From positions 2,790,001 through 2,854,000 of the forward strand of contig MU271146.1 of NCBI GenBank assembly GCA_021432605.1: a stretch of DNA of 64,000 nt, in the 5' to 3' direction. A model generated the notes under the pieces. It saw only the letters and a list, made by a program, of their open reading frames with translations, did no database searches and was not told the DNA's origin. This document shows positions 1 to 9,554 of the stretch, in pieces. Position 1 is the first letter of the stretch, and each line of letters opens with the position of its first letter. Position numbers and translations under genes: made by a program. The DNA comes from Coniochaeta sp. PMI_546 (lineage: Eukaryota; Ascomycota; Sordariomycetes; Coniochaetales; Coniochaetaceae).

Positions 1-332
1 TGACCCGAGACTGTAACTGGTTCCTGCTCGCACACGAAAAGCGTGCCCTCAACACCGGACTTCTCCCAGGTCTGAGTAGTGGGCGAGATATTGTAGACGA
101 CAGCGTTGGCGGCGATGGAGACGATGGACCTAATGCTGGGGAGGTAGCGGCGAAGGACGCTAAGATTGAGCTCGGTATTGGTCCGGTGTGGGAGGTGGGG
201 AGGAGGAGGCAGGTCTCGAGCCTCCAAGTAGTGAGCGGCATCAGATTCATAGTCGGAAGCAGCCACGGTGCGTGGACCGCCACCGCTAGGCTGATGGCGA
301 TGTCGCGACTTGCGCGGTGTTAGGCGACTCAT
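1..332 (-). CDS. dcp1: mRNA-decapping enzyme subunit 1 (Dcp1), N-terminal part, runs off left edge
   Basis: The minus-strand frame starts at ATG 332-330 and stays open to the window edge, giving about 110 residues. After a basic and proline-rich leader, the stretch from about residue 55 reads like the start of the Dcp1 EVH1 domain: ELNLSVLRRYLPSIRSIV, then WEKSGVEGTLFVCEQEPV. These match the family's N-terminal helix and its WxKxxVEGxLFV core. Dcp1 is the activator of the Dcp2 decapping nuclease in cytoplasmic P-bodies. The gene is divergent from the 5-phosphatase gene to its right, sharing about 1 kb of upstream DNA. The rest of the EVH1 domain lies outside the window, so completeness cannot be judged. 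The family call is inference from motifs only. Confidence 0.85.
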   Translation of the reverse strand, partial: MSRLTPRKSRHRHQPSGGGPRTVAASDYESDAAHYLEARDLPPPPHLPHRTNTELNLSVLRRYLPSIRSIVSIAANAVVYNISPTTQTWEKSGVEGTLFVCEQEPVTVSG

Positions 333-930
333 GGGGAACTGGAGCCCGATGCACAGCGAACAGTGGGCGAGGAAGGAGGGAGGAACCTGTCAAACCAGGA
401 GCGCGGAGGGGATGGTATCGATAACAATGGGACAAAGGGTCGTCGTTTCGGTGAGGGGTTTGCAACGACCCCGGCAGAACTGTTTCGTTCAACATCAGCT
501 TCTGTTCAATATCAGGACGCTCGAGCACATCTGGTCCGCGTATATTGAGTCTTTGCGTGGCATCCACGAAGCGTCTGTACCTTACCTCGACAACTGCGGG
601 CTAGGCACTGACGTAGTTGTGTGCCAGAAATGGCTGTGAGGAACTGGTGGTGGAGGTCAGGTTGTGCTCAGAGTAGAGAGACCAAACACAGAAAAAGGAA
701 GCAAGAAAAAGCACAAGTTGAGGTTTGTGATTCCAACCTCGTCGGTCCGCAAAATATCACAGGAAGCCCAGGTACCTTACTGTTGGACAGGGCGAAGTCC
801 AGGGATGAATCCACAGCCTTGTACCACGACATACCGGTAGGTAATACCTCCGTAGTACCTAGTAAAGATAAGGCACGATAAGGCACACTTGGACCCACAA
901 CAACAAATCTACCTAATCATAGATAGAGGT

Positions 931-960
931 ATCATTACCTTTAGATTCTAAGGTAATGAT
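931..960. repeat. Perfect 11-bp inverted repeat with 8-nt loop
   Basis: ATCATTACCTT at 931-941 is exactly complementary to AAGGTAATGAT at 950-960, with TAGATTCT between. It lies in the shared dcp1/5-phosphatase promoter and contains the TACCTT unit seen elsewhere in the window. It could be a binding site, a small transposon remnant or chance. Confidence 0.7.
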
Positions 961-1221
961 TCTAATCGATAAGCTGAGCGGGGCAAACTGTCTCGCGCAT
1001 CAACTCGGAGGTCGCGTAACGAGACTGTATCGCAGTGAATGACATGCTGTTCCGTCCCTCTTCGACCGACAAGATACCTCCCGAACTCGACCTTCAAATT
1101 CTTATGTACCTTTTAACCTTAATGCTGTTGGACATTGAAAACGACTGACAGCAACGAGCTGAATCAAAGCCGATGACACACTCCTAGAAAAATGCGAGCC
1201 GCCAGCCCACCATTGCTGGAG

Positions 1222-1229
1222 TGACGTAA
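1222..1229 (+). promoter_or_regulatory. ATF/CREB-like site TGACGTAA
   Basis: TGACGTAA lies about 100 bp upstream of the 5-phosphatase ATG. It fits the fungal bZIP (Atf1/CREB) half-palindrome consensus. The functional role is inferred from sequence and position only. Confidence 0.35.
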
Positions 1230-1331
1230 CCGCCAAATCGACAGGGACCCTTGCCATGAATATCAATATAAGTCTAGGGTAGCCTAACGTCTGCCAACAG
1301 TACCTCCATCACACAGCGCTCGCAGATCATC

Positions 1332-4300
1332 ATGGCTGCTTTGGACGGAGCCGCAACATTGACGTCGAGTGCAGTTCCATCGTCCGCCTCCATTGCAGCT
1401 GCCAATGACCCTGTCGATCCCACCAGTACCACTCACTCCCTCCATCGAGCCGTTGCTTCAAGGCGAGCGGAATACGTCCGTCCTCACCGTATCCGTATCA
1501 AAGTTGGTACCTGGAACGTTGCGGCGTCGCCTGGCACCGACAAGGACTTAGCCCGCTGGTTTGTCCAAGGCAAGGGCATCGATCCGAGACTAGCTACGCT
1601 CAGTCCCGCTATATACGGGGACTCGACCGTCGAAGGGCAGGAGACGGACCCCGCATCAGACAACGAAAGTCCTTCTATCCGACTTGTCGGTGGTGACAGG
1701 ATAGGCCTCTATGTTCTGGGTCTCCAGGAGGCCGCTGACCTTTACGGGCCAGGCTTATATCTGCGTCCATATGCCGGCGTAGAGGATGCAAAGGAAAAGT
1801 GGAAGACGGCCCTTCAGGATGCCTTGCCCGATGGATACCAGTTCGTGTCTTGTAGTCAGCTGGCCGGCCTGGTCTTGCTCGTTTATGCTTCACCCGAGGT
1901 CGCTTCCACTATCAGCAACGTCAGCAGCACCACCGTTGGGACAGGTTTGATGGGTCTCCTAGGCAACAAGGGCGCTGTAGCCACGCGTATTGTACTAGGC
2001 GAGACAACGCGGCTGGTCTTTATCAATTGTCATCTCGCGAGCGGCCACGATCAGACCGCTGCCGACCGCCGTGTCTGGGACGTCATGGCCATCCAGGCCC
2101 GGGCCAAATTTGAGCCCATTTGTTATGCTGGGGTATCAGAAGATGAAGGCGATATGATTGGCGACGAGGATTTTGCGTTTTGGTTCGGTGACCTAAACTT
2201 TCGACTTGAAGGTCTTCCAGGAGAGGACATACGCCGCCTGCTTATGCTGCATACCAGAGGGGAATATGACGTCGAGGCTAAGGATCACGACTCACCCCTT
2301 GGCGACAAGGAGGTGATTATTCATGGGTCATCAGACAGCAGTCGGGAAGGAAGTGAGTTGGGTTCAACAGCTGCTCTGGGGGCAACAACGCAGAACAGCT
2401 TACACCACCCTTCCAGCCAGCTCCCTCATTCTGGCGATTTTGACCCTGATGCAGACCCCCACAACGATCCTGCATCGTTGCAGGCCACTCTAGACTCGCT
2501 CCTCCCTCACGATCAACTCAGGCGGATGATGAAGGAGCGGAAGGCTTTTCATGATGGCTGGCGCGAGGGGCCGATAACCTTCCTACCGTCGTACAAGTAT
2601 GATGTTGGCACAATTAACTTATTCGACTCCAGTGAAAAGCGAAGAGCTCCCAGCTGGTGTGACCGGATCCTGTACCGCACTCGTACCGACAAAGAGCATT
2701 ACGAGCAGAAAGTCAAAGAAGAGGAGGAAGCTCGGAAGAAAGACGAAGAAATGAAAGCACGAGGTATGGAGCATGCCGGTGATGATGACCAAGTCCTGTT
2801 CGACTACGATCCAGATAACGATGGAGACGAGCAGACCGGTGAGCAGACAGGCCTCGACTACGACGAGTATGACGGAGAGGGAGACGTCGTCCAGCAAGTT
2901 ACGACCAAGGATGGCGCTCTTGATCGTCTGCGCCTGGATATCTACACGTCGCATCAACGGATCACGTCGTCAGACCACAAACCTATTGTATCCGTCTTCA
3001 CTCTAGACTACGATGCTGTGGTTCCCGATCTTAAGGCGAAGGTTCATGCCGAAGTTGCTCGAGAGTTTGATCGAGCCGAGAACGAAGGACGGCCATGCAT
3101 CACCATCGTCATAGACGGACATGGACCCCGCCATGGTGATGGAGGTCCTCACTCTGATCTCTCCGAGCACGCTGTCGACCTCGGAGAAATAAGATTTCGG
3201 GTACCCCGGGAAGCTAGCCTGACTTTGGCCAACACTGGTCGTGTCCCAGCCTCTTTCTCGTTCGTAAATAGCCCGATGACAGACGAAGAGCCGGAAACGA
3301 GATTGAACCTTCCTTTGACCACCACGTTCGTACAATCCAACTCAAGTTCGGAGGAGGTCGAGCTGGGCGATGAGGTGACCCTGGAACCGGGTGAGACTGT
3401 TAAAGCAGTGCTTAAAGTAATGGTTTCTGATATCGGTCAGTGCCGCATGCTCAACGAGGGTTGTATTCGACTCGAAGATGTGCTTGTTCTCCGTGTCAAG
3501 GGGGGGAGGGACTACTTTATCCCTGTACGAGCGGCGTGGTCACCAACATGCATTGGTCGATCCCTTGACGAGCTCATTCGTGTGCCTGACGGTGGGCTGA
3601 GGGCATTTGTCAAGTCAAAAGGCAACGAGGTTCATGGACAAACTGGGGTCATCTCTTACGAGCTTCCTGTCCGCTTTGCTGCTCCAAAAGAACTCTTCAA
3701 ACTTACGGAAGCCGTAGAATCTCTTACGGAGCGTGCATTGGCCGACGAGCAAATGCTGGGGGAAAGGAAGATACCTGACGATGCCGGATGGCCGTTCGAC
3801 GAGACGACTTGGAGTCACAGAGATGTAGAGGTCCGAAGACAGCTCCTTACGACTGTGCTTGATGCTCTCGACGGCGATAAGCCAATCTCTGCAGCCTTGC
3901 CTGCCGAAACACCATCACTTGAGCGCCTTGAGGTAGTCTGCGAGGTGCTGTTGCTATTTCTCGAAGGCTTGACGGACGGTATCATCTCTATGCCCCTGTG
4001 GGCTAGAATCGAAGAAGCACCCCTGGTTATACTAGGACAGGCTAAAGTACCCGTGCCGAAGCCACCGGCGGAAGGACTCCTGGAAGACGACAAGGCTGCT
4101 GTCCTGGAGGTGTTGTCGACTGCACCCAACCACAACATCTGTTTCGTTTTCCTGATGACTACACTGGCAAAGATCATCTCAGAGCTTGCCCCTCTTAGCA
4201 AAGCCGCCGTTGAAGCTTTGCGGGCGCCTGTAAGCACTGCGCTGCTGGGCCGGCGGTCGCTAAGTTTCCGGCGCAACGTGGCGACTCCGCCTGCAGAGGC

Positions 4301-4469
4301 AATTGCGGCAATGCAGAAGCGCCAGGCGAAGGAGCGGCGGTTTGCCGAAATATTCGCAAGGGTAGTCTGTCGTACCTCATTTCCTGCTAGGGACAAGGAG
4401 AGGAAGACGTTGGAGGACCGCCAGCAGGCTGTCTTATCACTGTTTTTGAAACCAAGGGAGGATGTATAG
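1332..4469 (+). CDS. OCRL/INPP5B-type inositol polyphosphate 5-phosphatase
   Basis: The product of 1045 aa comes from one exon. Type II 5-phosphatase motifs are all present: GTWNVA (59-64), LGLQE, WFGDLNFR (from 284), PSYKYD (from 419), APSWCDRIL (from 439) and SSDHKPI (from about 546). An ASH-like beta domain follows at about 616-735 (LTLANTGRVPASFSF), then a helical region at about 790-1040 resembling the RhoGAP-like domain of OCRL (ISMPLWARIE, FVFLMTTLAKIISELAPLS). The family removes the 5-phosphate from PI(4,5)P2 and related lipids on endosomal or plasma membranes. Two insertions interrupt the catalytic domain: a Ser/Asp-rich stretch at about 315-400 and a very acidic, charged one at about 450-530. 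No arginine finger is obvious in the RhoGAP-like part, as in OCRL, so GAP activity is doubtful. The start is the first ATG of the frame. Confidence 0.92.
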   Translation: MAALDGAATLTSSAVPSSASIAAANDPVDPTSTTHSLHRAVASRRAEYVRPHRIRIKVGTWNVAASPGTDKDLARWFVQGKGIDPRLATLSPAIYGDSTVEGQETDPASDNESPSIRLVGGDRIGLYVLGLQEAADLYGPGLYLRPYAGVEDAKEKWKTALQDALPDGYQFVSCSQLAGLVLLVYASPEVASTISNVSSTTVGTGLMGLLGNKGAVATRIVLGETTRLVFINCHLASGHDQTAADRRVWDVMAIQARAKFEPICYAGVSEDEGDMIGDEDFAFWFGDLNFRLEGLPGEDIRRLLMLHTRGEYDVEAKDHDSPLGDKEVIIHGSSDSSREGSELGSTAALGATTQNSLHHPSSQLPHSGDFDPDADPHNDPASLQATLDSLLPHDQLRRMMKERKAFHDGWREGPITFLPSYKYDVGTINLFDSSEKRRAPSWCDRILYRTRTDKEHYEQKVKEEEEARKKDEEMKARGMEHAGDDDQVLFDYDPDNDGDEQTGEQTGLDYDEYDGEGDVVQQVTTKDGALDRLRLDIYTSHQRITSSDHKPIVSVFTLDYDAVVPDLKAKVHAEVAREFDRAENEGRPCITIVIDGHGPRHGDGGPHSDLSEHAVDLGEIRFRVPREASLTLANTGRVPASFSFVNSPMTDEEPETRLNLPLTTTFVQSNSSSEEVELGDEVTLEPGETVKAVLKVMVSDIGQCRMLNEGCIRLEDVLVLRVKGGRDYFIPVRAAWSPTCIGRSLDELIRVPDGGLRAFVKSKGNEVHGQTGVISYELPVRFAAPKELFKLTEAVESLTERALADEQMLGERKIPDDAGWPFDETTWSHRDVEVRRQLLTTVLDALDGDKPISAALPAETPSLERLEVVCEVLLLFLEGLTDGIISMPLWARIEEAPLVILGQAKVPVPKPPAEGLLEDDKAAVLEVLSTAPNHNICFVFLMTTLAKIISELAPLSKAAVEALRAPVSTALLGRRSLSFRRNVATPPAEAIAAMQKRQAKERRFAEIFARVVCRTSFPARDKERKTLEDRQQAVLSLFLKPREDV

Positions 4470-5016
4470 CGTGGTTTGGAATACGCAGGGATCTTGACAT
4501 TGACGTATGTACATGTACATTCATATATGGTGATGAAAAACAAAAGCACTGTATAGCTGATGCACGGCATGGACTTACATTAAATCGTCTCCTTGTGGAC
4601 TGTACCGGACCTTTCATGCACTTGGGCCGAACGAGACGAGAATAGTCCGAGGCGAGAGTGGCGTGGTTCGCCTGGAAGTCATGGTGAAGGATGCTATTTG
4701 TTGTCGGCGTCAGATTCTCTGATCTGGGGAACGACATGCCGGCCAATTTTGGTCCATGGTGAACCACTCAGGAAGCTTCTTTCCTTCCGAAGCCACCAAT
4801 CTTCGGTTGCTCCTTCTTTTGGAATCCGAACAAGCAACTGACAAGCCAAACACGGCGTGTGATACTGGAAACTCTGACTCACTTGTTGAGGAGGTCTGGC
4901 TAAGGCATCTACCAACACCGCACATATACTTTGACCTGTATCTCGTTTACTAAATATGTTGCAACCATAAGCTCTACCTCCCTATCTCATCGTAAGACTA
5001 CGACGCCATTGCAAAC
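4470..5016. other. Intergenic region after the 5-phosphatase
   Basis: No supportable gene. It begins with the 3' end of the 5-phosphatase transcript and includes a 14-bp perfect palindrome ATGTACATGTACAT at 4507-4520. The right part should be the promoter of the next gene. Confidence 0.55.
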
Positions 5017-6030
5017 ATGTCTTTGCTAGCGCGCGAAGCTCAACGTGGCCGCATTCAACTGATTATGAAGTTGATAGACACCCAGGTCCGCCCAGAAATT
5101 CAACGAAATATTGCCGAGACCATTGCTGGTTCTGTGTCGGCATCCCGGTCAGTACCGAACTCACTTGGCCAGACAATGCCTGCTGTGGGTGCTAAGGAAG
5201 AGGCTCAACCTGGGGTTTCCAGAATTATCAATGACCGGTGTGCAAGCTCACCTGGCCCTGGACCGACAGCTAAAGACACGGCGACCACTACACAGCGTAC
5301 CATCTCTGATGATCGAGACTTCGTACCGAAGCTGTGTGCCCCCCCAGGTACAATCAACAACTCTCTGTCATTCAGCTCCAACAAGTCTCCGAGTAGGTCC
5401 TCAGTTGAAGGACTGAGCGGGAAACCTGGCAAAGGAAACACATCCGACAGCTCCAGGGCTGTGGTCGTCCACGGAAGTCGAGTATACACCACGTTTGATA
5501 TCGACTCCACCAAGTCTGAATGCAGGACAGCACGTCTTCTCTCCATCGATCAGAGCCACTCATTCAGCAGCGCAATCAGTTTGCGACATGTGCGTTCTGA
5601 TTATACGCTTCCTCTCGGCGTCTTCCAAGGGGCAACGCCCGATGATCTTTTGAAATTGGACGAGCTTTACGAAACCTTGGGCTGGATAGTGCAATCCATA
5701 GATATGAGGGTTGCTGCTCTTGTGAAGACAGCAAGCGAAAGGTTTGACCGTCATATCATATCAACGGGGGCGAGTTGCACTTCAACAAGGAGACCTCGTC
5801 AGTTCAAAGACCAAGAAGAATGGCAGACGGGCGGAGGATACAAGACACAATGGAACCCCGATGCAGACTGGGGTTCAGAGATGGCATGGTCAGAAGTGAA
5901 AGTGAAGCAGGCGAAACCGGGCAAGAAAGGTACCAGTAGCAAACTTCGCCACCAATACCTCCCCTGCGATTGGAGCTTGCCAGCCCCGGGGTCGCCATTC
6001 TGGGAGGCAGATGATCCTTCCATATGGTGA
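5017..6030 (+). CDS. Hypothetical protein, 337 aa
   Basis: I do not recognise this protein. The frame opens with ATG at 5017 and encodes an N-terminal, probably amphipathic helix (residues 1-40, rich in R, Q, I and L). A long Ser/Pro/Thr-rich and probably disordered middle follows (about 45-190). A better conserved-looking block at about 205-260 (DDLLKLDELYETLGWIVQSI) is probably helical. The C-terminus is Trp- and Pro-rich (WNPDADWGSEMAW, then CDWSLPAPGSPFW). There is no signal peptide, membrane segment or catalytic motif. It is the longest frame for over 1 kb and is supported by the length of open frame rather than homology. An intron that changes the 3' end cannot be excluded. No function is proposed. 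Confidence 0.6.
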   Translation: MSLLAREAQRGRIQLIMKLIDTQVRPEIQRNIAETIAGSVSASRSVPNSLGQTMPAVGAKEEAQPGVSRIINDRCASSPGPGPTAKDTATTTQRTISDDRDFVPKLCAPPGTINNSLSFSSNKSPSRSSVEGLSGKPGKGNTSDSSRAVVVHGSRVYTTFDIDSTKSECRTARLLSIDQSHSFSSAISLRHVRSDYTLPLGVFQGATPDDLLKLDELYETLGWIVQSIDMRVAALVKTASERFDRHIISTGASCTSTRRPRQFKDQEEWQTGGGYKTQWNPDADWGSEMAWSEVKVKQAKPGKKGTSSKLRHQYLPCDWSLPAPGSPFWEADDPSIW

Positions 6031-7573
6031 GCTGACGTACCAACGACGAAGCTCTGGTCGTGTTCTCGTAGGTACAGTGCGGAGACTGGAACACAAAATG
6101 ATGGGCTGTCGGTGTGGCAATGCCGCAATGCGTGATGTGAGGACGGTCTGCTCCGATAATGCATGGTGCGAGCCGTTATTCTTATTGGTGTCGTATCCTT
6201 TGGAAGGGTATCCGGAGAAGAGGCGTCTCGTTATTTATCCACACTCCACTTGTTTCTTGGATGGCGACGTTCTGTACCGGTTACCTGGGAGGGCTCCTGA
6301 CGGCACTGATGACTTCACAACTTTGGGCGTAGCCGTGGATGGAGCTGCTTAAGAAGTCAAGACATTCGAAAAAGGGATGGAGAGTCACTATCCAGGCGCA
6401 TGTCGGATCGGTTCGTTAAGGAGTAGTGTCTATTCCATTGGACGTCCTCACCACCTTTTGGTAACGGATGATACTGAGCTGCTACACAGGACCCTATGTA
6501 AGGGTGCGAAGGCACTCCAATACAATTATTTGTCTCTTAGAAGACGCTGCAGACGGCCATGGTAATGACGGCGCTGCCGAAAATCTTTCAACCAAAATGT
6601 GGTAGCATTCCATCCTGCTTGGACATCTTGCAGTCAGTTCATATAGGTCTGACTATCAAATATCTCTGCGATACTGTTGGGAACTTAAAGACATGGTCTC
6701 GATGATTCGATATATTTTAGCTACTGGACATTTGAGGGCGCACTTTGACTGGCGATAACCCAAGGCCATGGCTTACAATAGGCCCCTACCCGGCTTGTCT
6801 TATACATGTTTAGCTCCTGGCCAATGAAAGTTCCAGCAATCATATGACGACTGTTTGAAGGGCGTGGTTCTGAGTGAAGACAATCTGGATATCAAGTCAA
6901 GGTTGAGAAGAGGGTGGATGGTGCTTGGTCAGCAGCATGGAGCTTTCGATACGCCCTTCTGCCTCAGCCTGGCATGTAAGGCGGACGCCCAACATCCAAC
7001 ACAACATCTTCGTGGAGGTGATGACTTGGAACTGCGACCAGCGACGAATCAGAGCCCGGATTTCCCGATTTCTCTGGAAGAAGCTTATATTTCAGCATGT
7101 TGATACCAGCCTTGTCCTCCTTGCATTATTAATTCATGCGGAAATACGTTGATACTGTATCTTTGATCCTATCTCACGATGGCTGATCAATCATGAATTT
7201 CTTGATTAGTTTCCATCTGTAGGCTTCGCGTTCACAATAACTCCGTAATCCCAGTCACAGCGAGACATCTAAGAGATCTCCAGCAACATGGATAGCACAT
7301 ACCCAGAGTATAAATAGATGGTATCTGGACCTCCACTTACAGACAGCCCCTTGCCTTTCAAGCTCGCAGTCCTCCTCAAGATATACCTTTACCCAACATC
7401 TCAGGGAATTCACCCCAGACTCTCTCAGCCAAGCACTGCAATTTGTCGGGGGCCTTCCTCAGATACGCTGCATAACTCTCCCCACCCAACTCGTATCTTC
7501 CCTTTACGGATACGCAGCGTTGAGCAGTACCATTACCAATCCCAGACGAAACAGGAAGCACGCAAGAGCAGTC
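6031..7573. other. Intergenic region upstream of the NmrA-like gene
   Basis: Only short overlapping frames occur (up to about 125 codons), none resembling a known family. The right end holds the putative promoter and leader of the NmrA-like gene. Confidence 0.5.
7309..7316 (+). promoter_or_regulatory. TATA box candidate (TATAAATA) of the NmrA-like gene
   Basis: TATAAATA lies about 260 bp upstream of the ATG at 7574. That spacing would give a leader of roughly 220-240 nt, which is plausible for filamentous fungi. It is assigned from sequence and position only. Confidence 0.4.
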
Positions 7574-8536
7574 ATGTCAGCCAAGACAGTTACCATTCTT
7601 GGAGCCACCGGCAACCAAGGCATCGGTGTTTTGTCTGCTCTTCTGCAAGACCCAGCCAAATATCACGTCCGGGCTGTAACCCGCCGCCCGGAGAGTGACG
7701 CGGCCAAGAGCCTGCAAGCTAGGGGTGTCGAGATCGTCCAGGCCGACCTGAACAGCTTTGAGTCATTGAAGGCAGCTCTTGCTGGTTCGCATGTGGTATT
7801 TGCAGTGACTGACTTCTTCGAACCGTTTGCGGCCTTTGGCCCGGACAAGGCTATGGATGTCGAGGCGCAACAGGGAATCAACGTTGCCAAAGCTGCTGCG
7901 GCCACGCACAGTCTTGAGCACTTTATTTGGAGCACACTGCCCAACAGTACCAAGATCAGCGGCGGCAAGTATACTGTGCCGCACTTTGAGGGAAAGAATC
8001 GTATCGACTCCTTCATACGCCAAGAGAAGGCTCTGCTGGCCAAGACAACATTCCTATGGGTGACGTGGTACCACACCAACTATAACTTCCCAATGTTCAC
8101 GCCTTATCCGATCCCTACCTCGGGCAAGTACGTCCAGTTTACATCATATTCTCCTGACACCCCGATCACGACCATCGGCGACGTGCGAGCCAATATCGGC
8201 CCGTTTGTGCGTGCCATCTTGGACAATCCGCAGCAGACGCTCAACGGGGCAATCGTGCGAGCTGGTATTGCCACCTTGACATCGGACGAGCTTCTTAAGA
8301 CGTGGGCTGCGGTCCAGGGCAAAGAAGCAATTTCGGTGAGAACAGATGTTGACACCTACAACGCTCTGTGGCCCATGTGGGCTGAAGAGATGGGCGTCAT
8401 GGCCCGCTTCTGGGAAGAATTCGCAGAAAGATCATGGACGGAGCCGGGCGACCAGGTGCTAACCAAGGACGACTTGGGACTCGCAGAGGCCGATTTCGTT
8501 GACCTGGCGACCTCGTTCAAAGAGCTCAAGTATTGA
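7574..8536 (+). CDS. NmrA-like NAD(P)-binding family protein
   Basis: The product of 320 aa starts at the ATG directly before the Rossmann strand. The N-terminus SAKTVTILGATGNQGIGVLS carries the GxxGxxG dinucleotide loop of atypical short-chain dehydrogenases (NmrA/HSCARG group). Next come an ADP-ribose-binding Arg pair (VTRRPES, about 32-38), a strand and acidic residue (VEIVQADL) and a later H-x-F-x-x-K segment (VPHFEGKNRI). NmrA-type proteins bind NAD(P) and often act as redox sensors or regulators, while some relatives are true reductases, so no substrate is assigned. An upstream in-frame extension exists but would place 18 codons before the Rossmann strand without support. A TATAAATA box lies upstream. 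The length fits the family's usual 300-340 aa. Confidence 0.87.
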   Translation: MSAKTVTILGATGNQGIGVLSALLQDPAKYHVRAVTRRPESDAAKSLQARGVEIVQADLNSFESLKAALAGSHVVFAVTDFFEPFAAFGPDKAMDVEAQQGINVAKAAAATHSLEHFIWSTLPNSTKISGGKYTVPHFEGKNRIDSFIRQEKALLAKTTFLWVTWYHTNYNFPMFTPYPIPTSGKYVQFTSYSPDTPITTIGDVRANIGPFVRAILDNPQQTLNGAIVRAGIATLTSDELLKTWAAVQGKEAISVRTDVDTYNALWPMWAEEMGVMARFWEEFAERSWTEPGDQVLTKDDLGLAEADFVDLATSFKELKY

Positions 8537-9270
8537 TTCCCCGGGTACCCGGGAGCGGAGAATTGATGTGTCGGACTACATGTAATGGAAAATTCGAATG
8601 AAGGACTGGTTTATGAACACCATCTTCATCCACACCTTGCGGATTGTCTTTGAATAAATAACTGTAGTACAGATCCTCACCTGCGACCGGCGCCGAGGAC
8701 TTAATCTTGTTTCCTTGATGGTAGAGGATCCATTTAGAAAGTAGTCGAATGGAACAAAATTTGATCCAGCTCTTGCAACGTGCATCGTCTTCATGTATCG
8801 ATCTGGTCAAGTGCCCATCAGGGTGCGGTTCCATACACGGTTCATCGGCCTCTTGGAACCAGTAGACAAGACCTAGCCTTTGGTGTTGGAATAGCCAGCA
8901 AAAGAACGGCGGCAACAGCTTCCGCGTTGCACTGCGCGGTGTCGATGGACAAGAGAGCGGAGCCCACGGAACGAGACACCAGACGTGGGTTCTTGACAAG
9001 TGAGCCGAGTCACAGCAGGCTGGTGACGCTCTGAGACCTCCGTCCGGCCTATCAGGTCCAGAGAGCCGTGCCGGTCATGCTCCGGCTCTCTGGGAGAGGT
9101 GACTCGTCCCATCACAGCACCGAAGGGAGTACAGGCAAATTAGAGTAGAGATGGTGAGAAAGGGGCACATTGAAGGGAAAAGAGAACAGAGTCTTTCACC
9201 CTCGCACGATTGTCATGACCGTCAACTGAACTCGACCTCAACCTCCACCACTAGGGCTTACCTATTACAC

Positions 9271-9359
9271 AGGAGGTACCTGCCAGGTGAGAAACCCAAG
9301 GTACAGTAGGTACCTTACCACTGCGAACTACACTAAGCCTAACTAAGGTAAGGTAGGTG
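9271..9359. repeat. TAAGGTA/GGTACC repeat cluster
   Basis: Several copies of GGTACCT, GGTACCTTACC and TAAGGTAAGGTAGGT lie within 90 bp. The same short motif family recurs in at least six other intergenic stretches of the window. Confidence 0.75.
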
Positions 9360-9490
9360 GGGGTTCCTCGTTTGGCGGGGTGGGGTGGCGCTCCTCACCG
9401 GTCTTCACCTCGAATTGGACCCTGGAACCTCTCTTCCCGCTTGGTAATTTCGCGAAGCTCCGACAAACGTTGAGCTCTAGGAAACCACAC

Positions 9491-9511
9491 ATGATTGACG
9501 GTTGCCAGTAA
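9491..9511 (+). promoter_or_regulatory. Six-codon upstream ORF of AP-2 mu
   Basis: ATG ATT GAC GGT TGC CAG TAA ends 43 nt before the AP-2 mu start codon. If the transcript begins upstream of 9491, this uORF would be met first and could dampen translation. The transcript start is unknown. Confidence 0.4.
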
Positions 9512-9554
9512 CCCCGCCCGAGACAGTCGCGAAGCTCAAGGTCAGGTAGCCAAG

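Larger units (their letters stand above)
333..1331. other. Divergent intergenic region (dcp1 / 5-phosphatase)
   Basis: No gene is supportable here; the small open frames overlap each other on both strands and resemble no family I know. The stretch should hold both promoters. It contains a GGTACCTTAC repeat unit near 771, a perfect inverted repeat at 931-960 and an ATF/CREB-like TGACGTAA at 1222-1229. Confidence 0.6.
8537..9554. other. Intergenic region before AP-2 mu
   Basis: No supportable gene. It contains a TAAGGTA/GGTACC repeat cluster (9271-9359) and a short upstream open reading frame close to the AP-2 mu start. Confidence 0.55.

Noticed and set aside
3815-4570. 251-codon minus-strand open frame
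   Set aside because: Antisense to the end of the 5-phosphatase, with only Ser/Arg-rich content.
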